From: Caldicellulosiruptor obsidiansis OB47
Lineage (GTDB): Bacteria; Bacillota; Thermoanaerobacteria; Caldicellulosiruptorales; Caldicellulosiruptoraceae
Assembly (NCBI RefSeq): GCF_000145215.1
Contig: NC_014392.1
Span: 310,001 to 374,000, forward strand
Reading direction: 5' to 3'
Length of the DNA: 64,000 bases
Part shown: piece after piece, positions 8,007-15,747 of the stretch
Numbering within the stretch: position 1 is the stretch's first letter
Layout of the letters: each line of letters begins with the position of its first letter
The notes under the pieces: generated by a model
What the model saw: the letters and a program-made list of their open reading frames with translations, nothing else
Database searches by the model: none
What the model was told of the DNA's origin: nothing
Made by a program: the position numbers and the translations under genes

Positions 8007-8972
8007 TTATTTGAATCTCACAAGACCATAGCCAAATATATTATCTTTACCTTTTTCACCCAGATCCTTTGATAGTTTTATCAGCACATTACAAATTTTG
8101 TCTTTATTCATGCTGTTTTTAGGGTTTAACCCCCACTTTTCTGGTTTGCTTAAAATAAGAGCAATCATTCCTGTTAAGTGGGCAGCAGCAACTGAGTTTC
8201 CACTTGAGAGTTTATAACTCTGGTTTTTTGTTGTGGACAGAATATTTTCTCCATATGAACAAAAATCAATTTTACCTTGAGATGAAAACAGAGATATTTG
8301 ATTTTTGTAGTTGACAGAAGCAACAGAAATAACTTCGGGGTATGATGCAGGGAAGCCTGCTTTTGAGCCAAATGAATTTCTTGCTGATGCAACAATGATT
8401 ATTCCATGTTTTGCTGCTTTTGAAACAGCTTTTCTGAGTTTTGGATTATCAGATGATGTAGAAAAACTCATGTTTACAATGTTGATTTTGTTTTTTATAC
8501 ACCAGTCAAGAGCACGTATTACCAAATCAACTTTTCCTTCAAGTTTTTTATTTAAGATTTTTAAGATGAAAATTTCAGCATCAGGTGCGATACCGACAAT
8601 ACCAAAGTTGTTATTTTGAGCTGCGATTATGCCAGCGATAAAAGTACCATGTCCTGTTTCATCAAAAGCGGGTTTGTTTGGGTCAATAAAGTTAATAGTT
8701 TTGATAATATTTGCGCCTTTTAAATCAGGATGGTTGAGGTCGATACCGGAATCCAGAATAGCAATTTTTACATTTTTGCCTTTGGTGAATTTCCACATTT
8801 TAGTGATACCAAGTTTTTTGTAGCTCCAGGGAACAATTTGCTTTTTATAGGCTTGTTGAAGGTTTTGTGTAGGAGGATTATTACTCATGTAGAGATTGGC
8901 AGCAAGTATTGATGATAATATTGCAAAGATAGCACCTGACAGTAAAAAAAGCTTCTTGTGTTTGTGCAACAA
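8007..8972 (-). CDS. Membrane-anchored subtilisin-like serine protease (S8)
   Basis: This is a 321-aa S8 peptidase. The start is TTG 8972, seven bases after a perfect AGGAGG (8980-8985); the open frame reaches back to 9053 but has no RBS there. An N-terminal hydrophobic helix (about residues 8-26) anchors or exports it. The catalytic triad is visible: Asp in I-L-D-S-G-I-D, His in G-H-G-T-F-I-A-G and Ser in G-N-S-V-A-A-A-H. The serine motif differs from the usual G-T-S-M-A-x-P (Asn for Thr, Ala for Pro), but the Ser is kept. There is no long propeptide. It is 24 bp upstream of the toxin-like gene on the same strand, so it probably shares a transcript with it and may process it. Confidence 0.9.
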   Translation of the reverse strand: MLHKHKKLFLLSGAIFAILSSILAANLYMSNNPPTQNLQQAYKKQIVPWSYKKLGITKMWKFTKGKNVKIAILDSGIDLNHPDLKGANIIKTINFIDPNKPAFDETGHGTFIAGIIAAQNNNFGIVGIAPDAEIFILKILNKKLEGKVDLVIRALDWCIKNKINIVNMSFSTSSDNPKLRKAVSKAAKHGIIIVASARNSFGSKAGFPASYPEVISVASVNYKNQISLFSSQGKIDFCSYGENILSTTKNQSYKLSSGNSVAAAHLTGMIALILSKPEKWGLNPKNSMNKDKICNVLIKLSKDLGEKGKDNIFGYGLVRFK

Positions 8973-9265
8973 ATTAGAACCTCCTAACAAAATAAATAGG
9001 ATTAAAGTATTTAAGAGGTGTTGAGTATAATGATAGTTATCAACTCCTTTCAATGGATAAAATAGCTATAAATACTTATATCAAAAAAAAAAAAAACGCA
9101 ATAGGCAAATTGAATAAATTTTATTTTCTTCATGTGGAGAGTTTAAACAATAGAGTTGTATTTTTATACTTGTTACAAGATTTTTGTAGAATTTATGGTG
9201 GGAAAAGCTGCTATTTTAGCAAACAAAAAAATAATCAAGAATCAGGTGATTTTTATTTTTTACAA

Positions 9266-9713
9266 GTGGGGCAAAAACTCGCAATTAGATACTAATTTAT
9301 TTATATATCTCATAGAGAAGAATAGAACTTATTTTCCATTAGTTAAGTCCTTATTTGAAAAAATCCAAAAAGGACAACTATATGGGGTAACTTCTAGCCT
9401 TGTATATACTGAATTACTTTCAAAGCCTTTTCAAGAAGAAAATATAGTCCTTGTGAATAAATACAAAGTACTCCTAGCTACATTTCCAAACTTAATAATT
9501 AAAGAAGTGGATAAGGATATAGCAACCCTTGCTGCAAAATTATGTGCCAAATATAAAATAAAAACTCCAGATGCAATATTTATTGCAACAGGAATAGCTG
9601 AAAAGGCACAAATATTTATAACTAATGACACAAGGTTGAAAATTGTAAATGAGATTAGTATTATAATATTAGATGAATTGCTTAATCAAACTGATAGAGT
9701 GATTATAGATTAA
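9266..9713 (+). pseudogene. PIN-domain RNase toxin (VapC-like), N-terminal frameshift
   Basis: The frame downstream of 9288 encodes a PIN domain with the acidic residues expected for Mg-dependent RNases: D-T-N-L-F-I-Y (first Asp), T-E-L-L (Glu), T-P-D-A-I-F (Asp) and T-N-D-T-R (Asp). The usual N-terminus is missing in that frame, but in the other frame GTG 9266 gives V-G-Q-K-L-A-I and deleting one A at about 9286 continues directly into D-T-N-L. A one-base insertion therefore appears to have split the gene. No antitoxin gene was recognised in 8973-9265, an AT-rich stretch with a run of 14 A at 9083-9096. If the frame is real and not an assembly slip, the toxin is dead. Confidence 0.65.
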
Positions 9714-9757
9714 AAGCAGAATTAAATGCATCAAGATAGTCGGAATTATTCTTAAAT

Positions 9758-9890
9758 AGCACCACGAAGGTGCTATAAATATTTAGAGTTGGTGGTAAGA
9801 TAAATTCGAGAAAGGTATAACTAAAGATTTTGAGAACAAAGCCCACGATGGGTGAGAATATCACCTTTTGTGGGCTTTATTATTTTATTT
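9758..9890 (+). promoter_or_regulatory. Structured leader with terminator upstream of the ABC transporter operon
   Basis: Three structures follow one another: a hairpin AGCACC-ACGAA-GGTGCT (9758-9774); a long-range stem TTTAGaGTT (9782-9790) with AACTAAA (9819-9825) enclosing a G-rich internal loop; and an intrinsic terminator AAAGCCCAC (9838-9846) with GTGGGCTTT (9870-9878), itself enclosing GGTGA/TCACC and followed by a T-rich run. The terminator ends 30 bp before the RBS of the binding-protein gene. This may simply terminate the PIN gene, but the two stems before it look like an aptamer plus expression platform. I could not assign a riboswitch class. Confidence 0.5.
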
Positions 9891-9920
9891 ACAAATATAC
9901 ACAGAGGAGGTAAAAAGCTA

Positions 9921-11074
9921 ATGAGGGGCAGAGATTTTTGTTCGTATTACTTTAAGGCAAGAAAAAAGTCAATAAGTATTCTTACAATTTTGGGTCTTTT
10001 CTTCTTAATTATATCCAGCACATTTTCTGGCCAAGCAAAACAAGCAAAACAAGAAAAACCCTTGTCTAAACTCATCATTACAGACCTTCTTGGCAGAAAA
10101 GTAGAAATTGAAAACAAGAAGAACAAAAGAATTGTTGCAATAGGCCCTGGAGCATTAAGACTTGTTTTGTATGTCAACGGGACAAAGAATATAGTTGGAA
10201 TTGAAAACGCTGAAAAGATGTGGGAAGAAGGTTCAAGGACATATATCATGGCATACCCTGAACTCAAAAAATTACCTGTGATTGGGCAAGGCGGACCAGA
10301 TTCTTCTCCTGACCCAGAAAAACTTATTTCAATAAAGCCAGATATCATATTTGCTGCAGGTTTTTTGGACAGGGCAAAGGCAGATAATCTTCAGCAGAAA
10401 ACTAATGTGCCAGTAGTTGTACTTGACTATGGAAATAAACTTTTGTTTGATGAGAATGTTTACAAGTCTTTAAAAATTATAGGACAAATTGTTGGAAAGA
10501 ATGAAAGAGCTGAAGAACTTATAAATTACATGCAGAGATTAAAAGGCTTTTTCCAAAGTAGAACAAAAGAGATTCCAAATAATAAAAAACCAAAGGTGTA
10601 CATTGGAGCGATAAGCTTTAAAGGTGGACACGGTTTTGAAAGCACGTGGGGAAGATATTTTCCTTTTTTAGCTATTAATGCATTAAATGTTGCAGACACA
10701 AGTGGAAAAGAAGGATGGTTTATGGTTGATAAAGAAAAATTTTGGAATGGAACCCAGACATTATATTTATTGATGAAGCAAACCTTGAGATTGTAAAGCA
10801 GGATTACAAGAAAAATCAGGATTTTTACAAATCTCTTTCAGCTTTCAAAACTGGAAGAGTCTATGGTCAGTTGCCGTACAACTTCTATTCGACTAATATT
10901 GATACGGTAATTGCCAATACCTTCTGGATTGCCAAGACTGTATATCCTGAAAGATTCAAAGATGTTGATCCTGTAAAGAGAGCTGATGAGGTTTATAAAT
11001 TTTTCTTGGGGAAACCTCTTTACAGCAAAATGGCAAAAAAGTTTGGCGGATTTACAAAAATAAAACTTGACTGA
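9921..11074 (+). pseudogene. ABC transporter substrate-binding protein (FecB/BtuF type), frameshifted
   Basis: The ATG at 9921 follows GAGGAGG (9904-9910). An N-terminal membrane segment (about residues 17-40) is followed by a TroA/FecB-superfamily domain: T-D-L-L-G-R-K-V-E near the start, an I-K-P-D-I-I-F-A-A-G motif and late W-N-P-D-I-I-F-I-D. The frame stops at 10796 and continues in another frame from about 10742 to 11074. Adding one A to the AAAAA run just before 10740 gives D-K-E-K-I-L-E-W-N-P and a continuous ~384-aa protein, so a one-base loss in a homopolymer is the cause (mutation or sequencing error). It is followed by permease and ATPase genes. Substrate is not readable from sequence; the neighbours suggest molybdate or tungstate rather than a siderophore. 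Confidence 0.8.
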
Positions 11075-11107
11075 TGAAAAATTTTAAAAGGAGTTTTGGA
11101 GCTTAAA

Positions 11108-12169
11108 ATGAAAAGCAATACAATTCAGAATGAGTACAAAAAGTTGGTTGCACGAAAGATTATTTTTTTAATTATTCTGATAAGTCTAACAGTTATTTTG
11201 GCAATTTATGCGATTGTAATTGGTTCATCAAATTTGAGTTTTTCAGATGTTTTTAAGACTCTGATAGGAAAAGGAGATGAAAGAACAAGGTTAATTGTTT
11301 TTAATATAAGACTTGTAAGAGTGCTTGCCGCTATTTTAGCTGGTATTGGTCTTGCGATAGGCGGTAGCGCCACACAGACTCTTCTTCACAATCCCTTAGC
11401 ATCACCATTTACACTTGGAGTGTCGCAGGGTGCTGCATTTGGTGCAGCAATTGGTATAATTTTGCTTGGCGGTGGCACCACTTCATCTTCTGCCTCTGAC
11501 TCTGTTGTGATTTTGAATCCGTCAATAGTAGTTACCTGTGCGTTTTTGGGCTCGATGATATCAAGTATAGTTGTGATCTTGCTTGCACAGGTTAAAAAAT
11601 TTTTACCAGAAAGTGTTGTGCTCTCTGGAGTTGCGCTAAGTTCGCTTTTTTCTGCTGCAACAACAATCATTCAGTATTTTGCATCAGATGTTAAGATTGC
11701 AGCACTTGTTTTTTGGACCTTTGGCGATATTGGAAGAGCGTCATGGAATGATCTCAAGATACTGTGTGTGTTTGTCCTGCTTTCATGGTTATATTTTTTC
11801 AAAAATGCTTGGGACTACAACGCAATTGAAAGTGGTGAAGATGTAGCAAAAAGCCTTGGTGTGAATGTTGAAAAGAAAAGAATTGCTGGGATTTTTATCA
11901 GCAGTTTTGTCACATCAGTTATTGTTGCTTTTTTAGGAATTATAGGATTTATATGTCTTTTGGGACCGCATATAGCAAAAAGGTTTGTGGGAAATGACCA
12001 GAGATTTTTGGTGGCTGCCTCAGGACTTGTTGGAGGTTTTTTGCTTCTTTTGTCTGACACAGTTGCAAGGCTTATAATATCGCCCATTGTTTTGCCTGTT
12101 GGAGCAGTAACTTCATTTTTGGGCGCTCCACTTTTTCTATATCTTCTGATCAGGAGGAAGAAGACATAA
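11108..12169 (+). CDS. FecCD-family ABC transporter permease
   Basis: This is a 353-aa integral membrane protein. I chose ATG 11108 with GGAG six bases upstream; TTG 11096 is only 2 bases from the preceding AAAGGAG. It has about nine to ten hydrophobic helices and family signatures: R-L-V-R-V-L-A-A-I-L-A-G near residue 70, H-N-P-L-A-S-P-F-T-L-G-V-S-Q-G-A around 95-110, and G-F-I-C-L-L-G-P-H-I-A-K-R near residue 285, which is the coupling region contacting the ATPase. It forms the channel of the importer with the binding protein upstream (34 bp) and the ATPase that starts 3 bp downstream. Confidence 0.93.
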   Translation: MKSNTIQNEYKKLVARKIIFLIILISLTVILAIYAIVIGSSNLSFSDVFKTLIGKGDERTRLIVFNIRLVRVLAAILAGIGLAIGGSATQTLLHNPLASPFTLGVSQGAAFGAAIGIILLGGGTTSSSASDSVVILNPSIVVTCAFLGSMISSIVVILLAQVKKFLPESVVLSGVALSSLFSAATTIIQYFASDVKIAALVFWTFGDIGRASWNDLKILCVFVLLSWLYFFKNAWDYNAIESGEDVAKSLGVNVEKKRIAGIFISSFVTSVIVAFLGIIGFICLLGPHIAKRFVGNDQRFLVAASGLVGGFLLLLSDTVARLIISPIVLPVGAVTSFLGAPLFLYLLIRRKKT

Positions 12170-12171
12170 AA

Positions 12172-12936
12172 ATGCTTGAAGTTAAAAACCTCAGTTTTGC
12201 CTTTAAAGATTTTGAGGTGTTAAAAGAGATAGAGTTAAAAGCTCAAAAAGGGCAGTTTGTATCAATCCTGGGCAACAACGGTGCTGGTAAATCCACTTTT
12301 TTAAAGTGCATAGCAAGAATTTTAAAACCACAAAGCGGCGTTATTATGGTTGATGGCAAAGATATAAGTCGTTTTTCATCAAATGATCTTGCCAAGGTTG
12401 TAGGATATGTCCCACAAAGGTATGCAAGTACAAGGCTTACGGTGTTCGAATCGATTTTGATTGGAAGAAAACCTCATTTTTCGGGGATAATACCTTCTAA
12501 AGAGGATTTGCAAGTGGTAGAAAGTGTTATAGAGAAGTTTGGACTAAAACCTCTTGCTTTCAAGTATTTGGATGAGCTGAGTGGCGGTGAAATGCAGAAA
12601 GTTGTGATAGCGCGTGCCGTTGCCCAGCAGCCCAAAATTTTGCTTTTAGATGAGCCAATAAATAATCTTGATTTGAAAAATCAGGTAGAGGTATTGAGTA
12701 TTTTAAAAAAGCTGTCAAAAGAAAATAGTATTTTGGTAATTAGTGTCCTGCATGATTTAAACTTGGCAATAAGGTTTTCTGACCACTTTGTCTTCATTAA
12801 AGACAAAAGCGTATTTGCCTCAGGTGGCAGGGAGATTATCACTCCTGAGATTATATCAAATGTGTATGGAATAGAGGTAAAGGTAGAAACTTCACACGAC
12901 CAGCTTTTTGTTGTTCCTATAGTTCCGACAATATAA
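12172..12936 (+). CDS. ABC transporter ATP-binding protein (FecE/BtuD type)
   Basis: This 254-aa ATPase has a complete set of motifs: Walker A G-N-N-G-A-G-K-S-T (residues ~34-42), Q-loop Y-V-P-Q, signature L-S-G-G-E-M-Q, Walker B I-L-L-L-D-E-P with I-N-N-L-D, and the switch histidine in V-L-H-D-L-N. It is the energising subunit for the permease encoded 3 bp upstream. The late part carries the C-terminal stretch usual for BtuD/FepC-type ATPases. The gene is intact, so the transporter is broken only in its binding protein. Confidence 0.95.
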   Translation: MLEVKNLSFAFKDFEVLKEIELKAQKGQFVSILGNNGAGKSTFLKCIARILKPQSGVIMVDGKDISRFSSNDLAKVVGYVPQRYASTRLTVFESILIGRKPHFSGIIPSKEDLQVVESVIEKFGLKPLAFKYLDELSGGEMQKVVIARAVAQQPKILLLDEPINNLDLKNQVEVLSILKKLSKENSILVISVLHDLNLAIRFSDHFVFIKDKSVFASGGREIITPEIISNVYGIEVKVETSHDQLFVVPIVPTI

Positions 12937-12959
12937 AAATATTAAAGGAGAGAAATTTT

Positions 12960-13400
12960 ATGGAGCTTGTCCCAATTGGTATATTTCACACTTCCTACAA
13001 AACAAAAGATGAAGCTCCTCGTCAGGGAAGAGGTTCTGAGGATATTGCGTATATAGAAGTTTTTGAGAAATACATTGATGGATTAAAGGATATAGAAGAA
13101 GCCAAGTATCTTATCATACTTTACTGGGCACATGAGGCTAAAAGAGATGTTCTTGTGACAAAAACTCCTTTTTCAGATGTACCTAAAGGTGTATTTGCTT
13201 GCAGGTCGCCAAACAGACCAAATCCAATTCTATTGGATGTTGCTGAACTGGTAGATAGAAAAGGAAATGTCCTGGTTGTAAAAGGAATAGATGCTATTGA
13301 CAGCTCACCTGTTTTGGATATAAAACCTTTTTATGCAGAGATTGATGTGCCTAAAGAAATTTTGTTCAGTAGCGTAGTAAGAAAGGAGAGTGAAACTTAA
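12960..13400 (+). CDS. trmO: tRNA (m6t6A37) methyltransferase family protein TrmO
   Basis: This 146-aa protein belongs to the TsaA/TrmO (UPF0066) family, which in E. coli uses S-adenosylmethionine to N6-methylate t6A37 of tRNA-Thr. It starts at ATG 12960 after AAAGGAG. The family's diagnostic A-C-R-S-P-N-R-P-N-P-I block is at residues ~80-90, preceded by F-S-D-V-P-K-G-V-F; G-I-D-A-I-D-S-S-P-V-L-D-I-K-P-F closes the domain. It matches the single-domain bacterial/archaeal form, without the C-terminal domain of the E. coli enzyme. It lies 23 bp after the ABC ATPase and 1 bp before the FmdE gene, so a shared transcript is likely; such TsaA proteins often neighbour metal-uptake and FmdE genes, for reasons that are unclear. 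Confidence 0.85.
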   Translation: MELVPIGIFHTSYKTKDEAPRQGRGSEDIAYIEVFEKYIDGLKDIEEAKYLIILYWAHEAKRDVLVTKTPFSDVPKGVFACRSPNRPNPILLDVAELVDRKGNVLVVKGIDAIDSSPVLDIKPFYAEIDVPKEILFSSVVRKESET

Positions 13401-13401
13401 A

Positions 13402-13932
13402 ATGGACAGCGCGCTTTGGCAAAAATGCATAGAGTTTCATGGGCATATTTGCCCTGGTCTTGCAATAGGATTTAGAGCATGTGAAGTAGCAATAGAAAAG
13501 CTTGATCTTACTTTTTCAAAAGACGAAGAGGTTGTGTGTATAACAGAGACAGATGCTTGTGGTGTTGATGCTATTCAGGTTATTTTGGGAACTACTATTG
13601 GAAAAGGAAATCTAATTTTGAAGGACAGAGGCAAGCATGCATTTACCTTTTTCAGACGCGACACTAATGAAGGAATAAGGGTTGTTTTTAAAGGTTTTGA
13701 AAAAGACGTGCCACGTGAGGAAAGACTCAAAATTATACTTAGTGCGCCACTTTCACAGCTGTTTGAACTAAAACAGCCAAAAGATAATATTCCACCATCT
13801 GCACGCATCTTCAAAAGTGTTGAATGTACAGGGTGTGGTGAAAAGACAGCAGAGAATAAAATAAGAGTTTTGGACGGGAAGTTTTACTGTCTTGACTGTT
13901 TTGAAGAGTACTCAAGAGGATGGAGCAGATAA
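13402..13932 (+). CDS. FmdE-family protein with C-terminal zinc finger
   Basis: This 176-aa protein is of the FmdE family (subunit E associated with molybdenum formylmethanofuran dehydrogenase; its role in bacteria is not settled). ATG 13402 is chosen because AAAGGAG lies 13 bases upstream; GTG 13390 is too close to it. The N-terminus has F-H-G-H-I-C-P-G-L-A-I-G-F-R, a likely metal or cofactor site, followed by E-T-D-A-C-G-V-D-A-I-Q. The last ~40 residues form a Zn ribbon: C-T-G-C-G at ~143 and C-L-D-C at ~167. Coupling with a FecBCD-type transporter and trmO is the main reason to suspect molybdate or tungstate handling in this operon. Its 3' end overlaps the convergent DUF3842 gene by 21 bp. 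Confidence 0.88.
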   Translation: MDSALWQKCIEFHGHICPGLAIGFRACEVAIEKLDLTFSKDEEVVCITETDACGVDAIQVILGTTIGKGNLILKDRGKHAFTFFRRDTNEGIRVVFKGFEKDVPREERLKIILSAPLSQLFELKQPKDNIPPSARIFKSVECTGCGEKTAENKIRVLDGKFYCLDCFEEYSRGWSR

Positions 13933-14361
13933 ACTCCTGTCCTCTTTTTCTATGCTAACTGCTATATCTTCGATTATGTAATTGAATATTTCTTTAATTG
14001 AAAGATTTATTGTTCCCGGAATAAATATTCCATGCAGATTAAGAGGGATTATATACTTTTTGCACTCTAAAGAAAATACCATTTGTGCTATCTTTGCAGT
14101 GATTTCACCATTTATTCCTCCGCAGGTTAAAATTCCAATTGGGCCAACAATCGCATCTGGCACAAAATTTGATAAAAAATAAACAATTTCGTCCTCACCG
14201 CAATATCCCACATCTGCACCGTTTTTGAGCATGTTTTGCATAGCCACTTTGTTAGTTCCAAGCGCAACAACTTTTATTTTATCTTCAAACTCTTTTTTTA
14301 ATCTTTTTATAAACTCCCTTCCAAGTCCTGCTCCTTGTCCGTCTAAAACCGCAATAGTCAT
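13912..14361 (-). CDS. DUF3842 family protein
   Basis: This 149-aa protein matches my recollection of DUF3842, a small clostridial family of unknown function. The start M-T-I-A-V-L-D-G-Q-G-A-G-L-G-R looks like a Rossmann-type nucleotide-binding beta-alpha-beta turn. Later features are A-L-G-T-N, N-G-A-D-V-G-Y-C-G-E-D and G-P-I-G-I-L-T-C-G-G-I-N-G-E. There is no signal peptide. The gene is convergent with the FmdE gene and overlaps its end; the pairing of DUF3842 with FmdE/ABC genes hints at a shared pathway, but the opposite strand means separate control. Confidence 0.75.
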   Translation of the reverse strand: MTIAVLDGQGAGLGREFIKRLKKEFEDKIKVVALGTNKVAMQNMLKNGADVGYCGEDEIVYFLSNFVPDAIVGPIGILTCGGINGEITAKIAQMVFSLECKKYIIPLNLHGIFIPGTINLSIKEIFNYIIEDIAVSIEKEDRSLSAPSS

Positions 14362-14599
14362 CTTTCTTCAACCCTTTTCATTATGTTTCTAAACCAATCA
14401 ATTTCAATTATAAAGCTTGTTTATTTTAATTGTCAAAGAAAAGTTATCGATTATAGCCTACAAACTTTAATTATATCTTTTTTGTATTATTTTGCCTCCA
14501 AAAAACAACAAAAAATTTTATTGAATACTATAAGAAATTTTGTATATAATTCATTACATATGAGAAGATTATAATTAAATTTTTACGGTGAAAGAGACA

Positions 14600-15676
14600 A
14601 TGAAAAGGATTTTAATTGTTGATGATTCTGAGCTTATGTGTGAGGTTATAAGAGGAGCTTTGAGGGGTTTGGAAGAAGATAATGTTATATTTGTAGCAAC
14701 AAACCCTCTTATTGCAATAAGGAAAGCTAATTTGTTCAAGATTGATCTGGCATTGATTGATTATGAGATGCCTTACATGAATGGTATTTTGCTTATTGAC
14801 TATTTAAAAGATATAAATCCATTGACAAAGATTTTAATGGTTTCTGCTTATACAGAACCAGGGGCGCAAATTACTCTTGAAGCATTAAACAGGGGGGCTA
14901 TTGATTATATATTAAAACCTGCGAATAAAGATGAATTTAATGAATTTAAAAAAGATTTATTGGAAAAAGTTAAAGGTATTATATTTCAAAAAGATTATGC
15001 TTTTGTTAATATAAAAAGAACAACAACATCAGAAAAATCAGAAAAAAAAGTTTTTCCTGTAACTTGTGGTATTGATAACAATAGAAGTCACTTAATAAAC
15101 AAGCTTAAAGAGAGTAAGGTAATAGCTATTGGAATTTCAACTGGAGGTCCACCTGTTTTAGAGAAGATTTTTACATCTCTTAATAAGGATTTTTCAATAC
15201 CCATTTTGGTTGTTCAACACATGCCTCCAACTTTTACAAAAGCTTTAGCAGAAAGACTTAGCAAAGTTGCACAAAGGCAGGTAAAGGAAGCAGAAGATAG
15301 AGAAAAAATAGAAAATGGAGTTATTTACATAGCTAAGGGTGGAACACATCTTGCTGTTGAAAAAATTTTAGGGAAGTATTATGTAAGACTGCTTGACAAT
15401 ATTGAAAAAGTAAATAATCACAAGCCATCATGTGATATTTTATTCAGCTCAGTTGCGGAATGGTATGGAGAAAATGCAACTGGAATAATAATGACTGGAA
15501 TGGGTAGTGATGGTGCAAATGGACTTTTTGAGATGAAAAAGCAGGGGGCTTTGACTATTGCGCAAAGTAAAGAATCTTGTGTGGTTTTTGGCATGCCAAG
15601 AGTTGCTATAGAAAAGGGGGCAGCAGAGGTAGTTTTGAGTGTTGAGGAGATAATAGATCTTTTAAATAGGGTTTAG
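14600..15676 (+). CDS. CheB-like protein: receiver domain plus methylesterase domain
   Basis: This ~358-aa protein has the two-domain layout of protein-glutamate methylesterase CheB. The receiver domain (about 1-125) has the acidic pair D-D-S-E near residue 9, phospho-acceptor Asp in L-I-D-Y-E-M-P, and the K in I-L-K-P-A. The esterase domain (about 170-355) has the catalytic Ser in G-I-S-T-G-G-P-P, His in V-V-Q-H-M-P-P and Asp in G-M-G-S-D-G-A-N. ATG 14600 follows a GGTGA element at about 8 bases; GTG 14588 is an alternative. No other chemotaxis gene is nearby, so it is an orphan here; the partners (CheA, receptors) must be elsewhere, or it serves another signalling role. Confidence 0.9.
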   Translation: MKRILIVDDSELMCEVIRGALRGLEEDNVIFVATNPLIAIRKANLFKIDLALIDYEMPYMNGILLIDYLKDINPLTKILMVSAYTEPGAQITLEALNRGAIDYILKPANKDEFNEFKKDLLEKVKGIIFQKDYAFVNIKRTTTSEKSEKKVFPVTCGIDNNRSHLINKLKESKVIAIGISTGGPPVLEKIFTSLNKDFSIPILVVQHMPPTFTKALAERLSKVAQRQVKEAEDREKIENGVIYIAKGGTHLAVEKILGKYYVRLLDNIEKVNNHKPSCDILFSSVAEWYGENATGIIMTGMGSDGANGLFEMKKQGALTIAQSKESCVVFGMPRVAIEKGAAEVVLSVEEIIDLLNRV

Positions 15677-15747
15677 ATTTTTGATTTATTAAAATTTGGC
15701 TAAACTATTTGCCTTTTTCATCCTTTTCATTCCATAATGTTAAAATG

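Noticed and set aside
8973-9053. Longer N-terminus of the protease from TTG 9053
   Set aside because: No RBS is present there, whereas TTG 8972 has AGGAGG at ideal spacing and gives a normal signal anchor.
9053-9295. 80-codon open frame as an antitoxin gene
   Set aside because: It contains low-complexity Lys coding from the poly-A tract and ends in the frameshifted start of the PIN gene; no antitoxin fold or RBS was recognised.
10742-11074. Separate 110-aa gene
   Set aside because: It is the out-of-frame C-terminus of the binding protein; one added base joins it perfectly.
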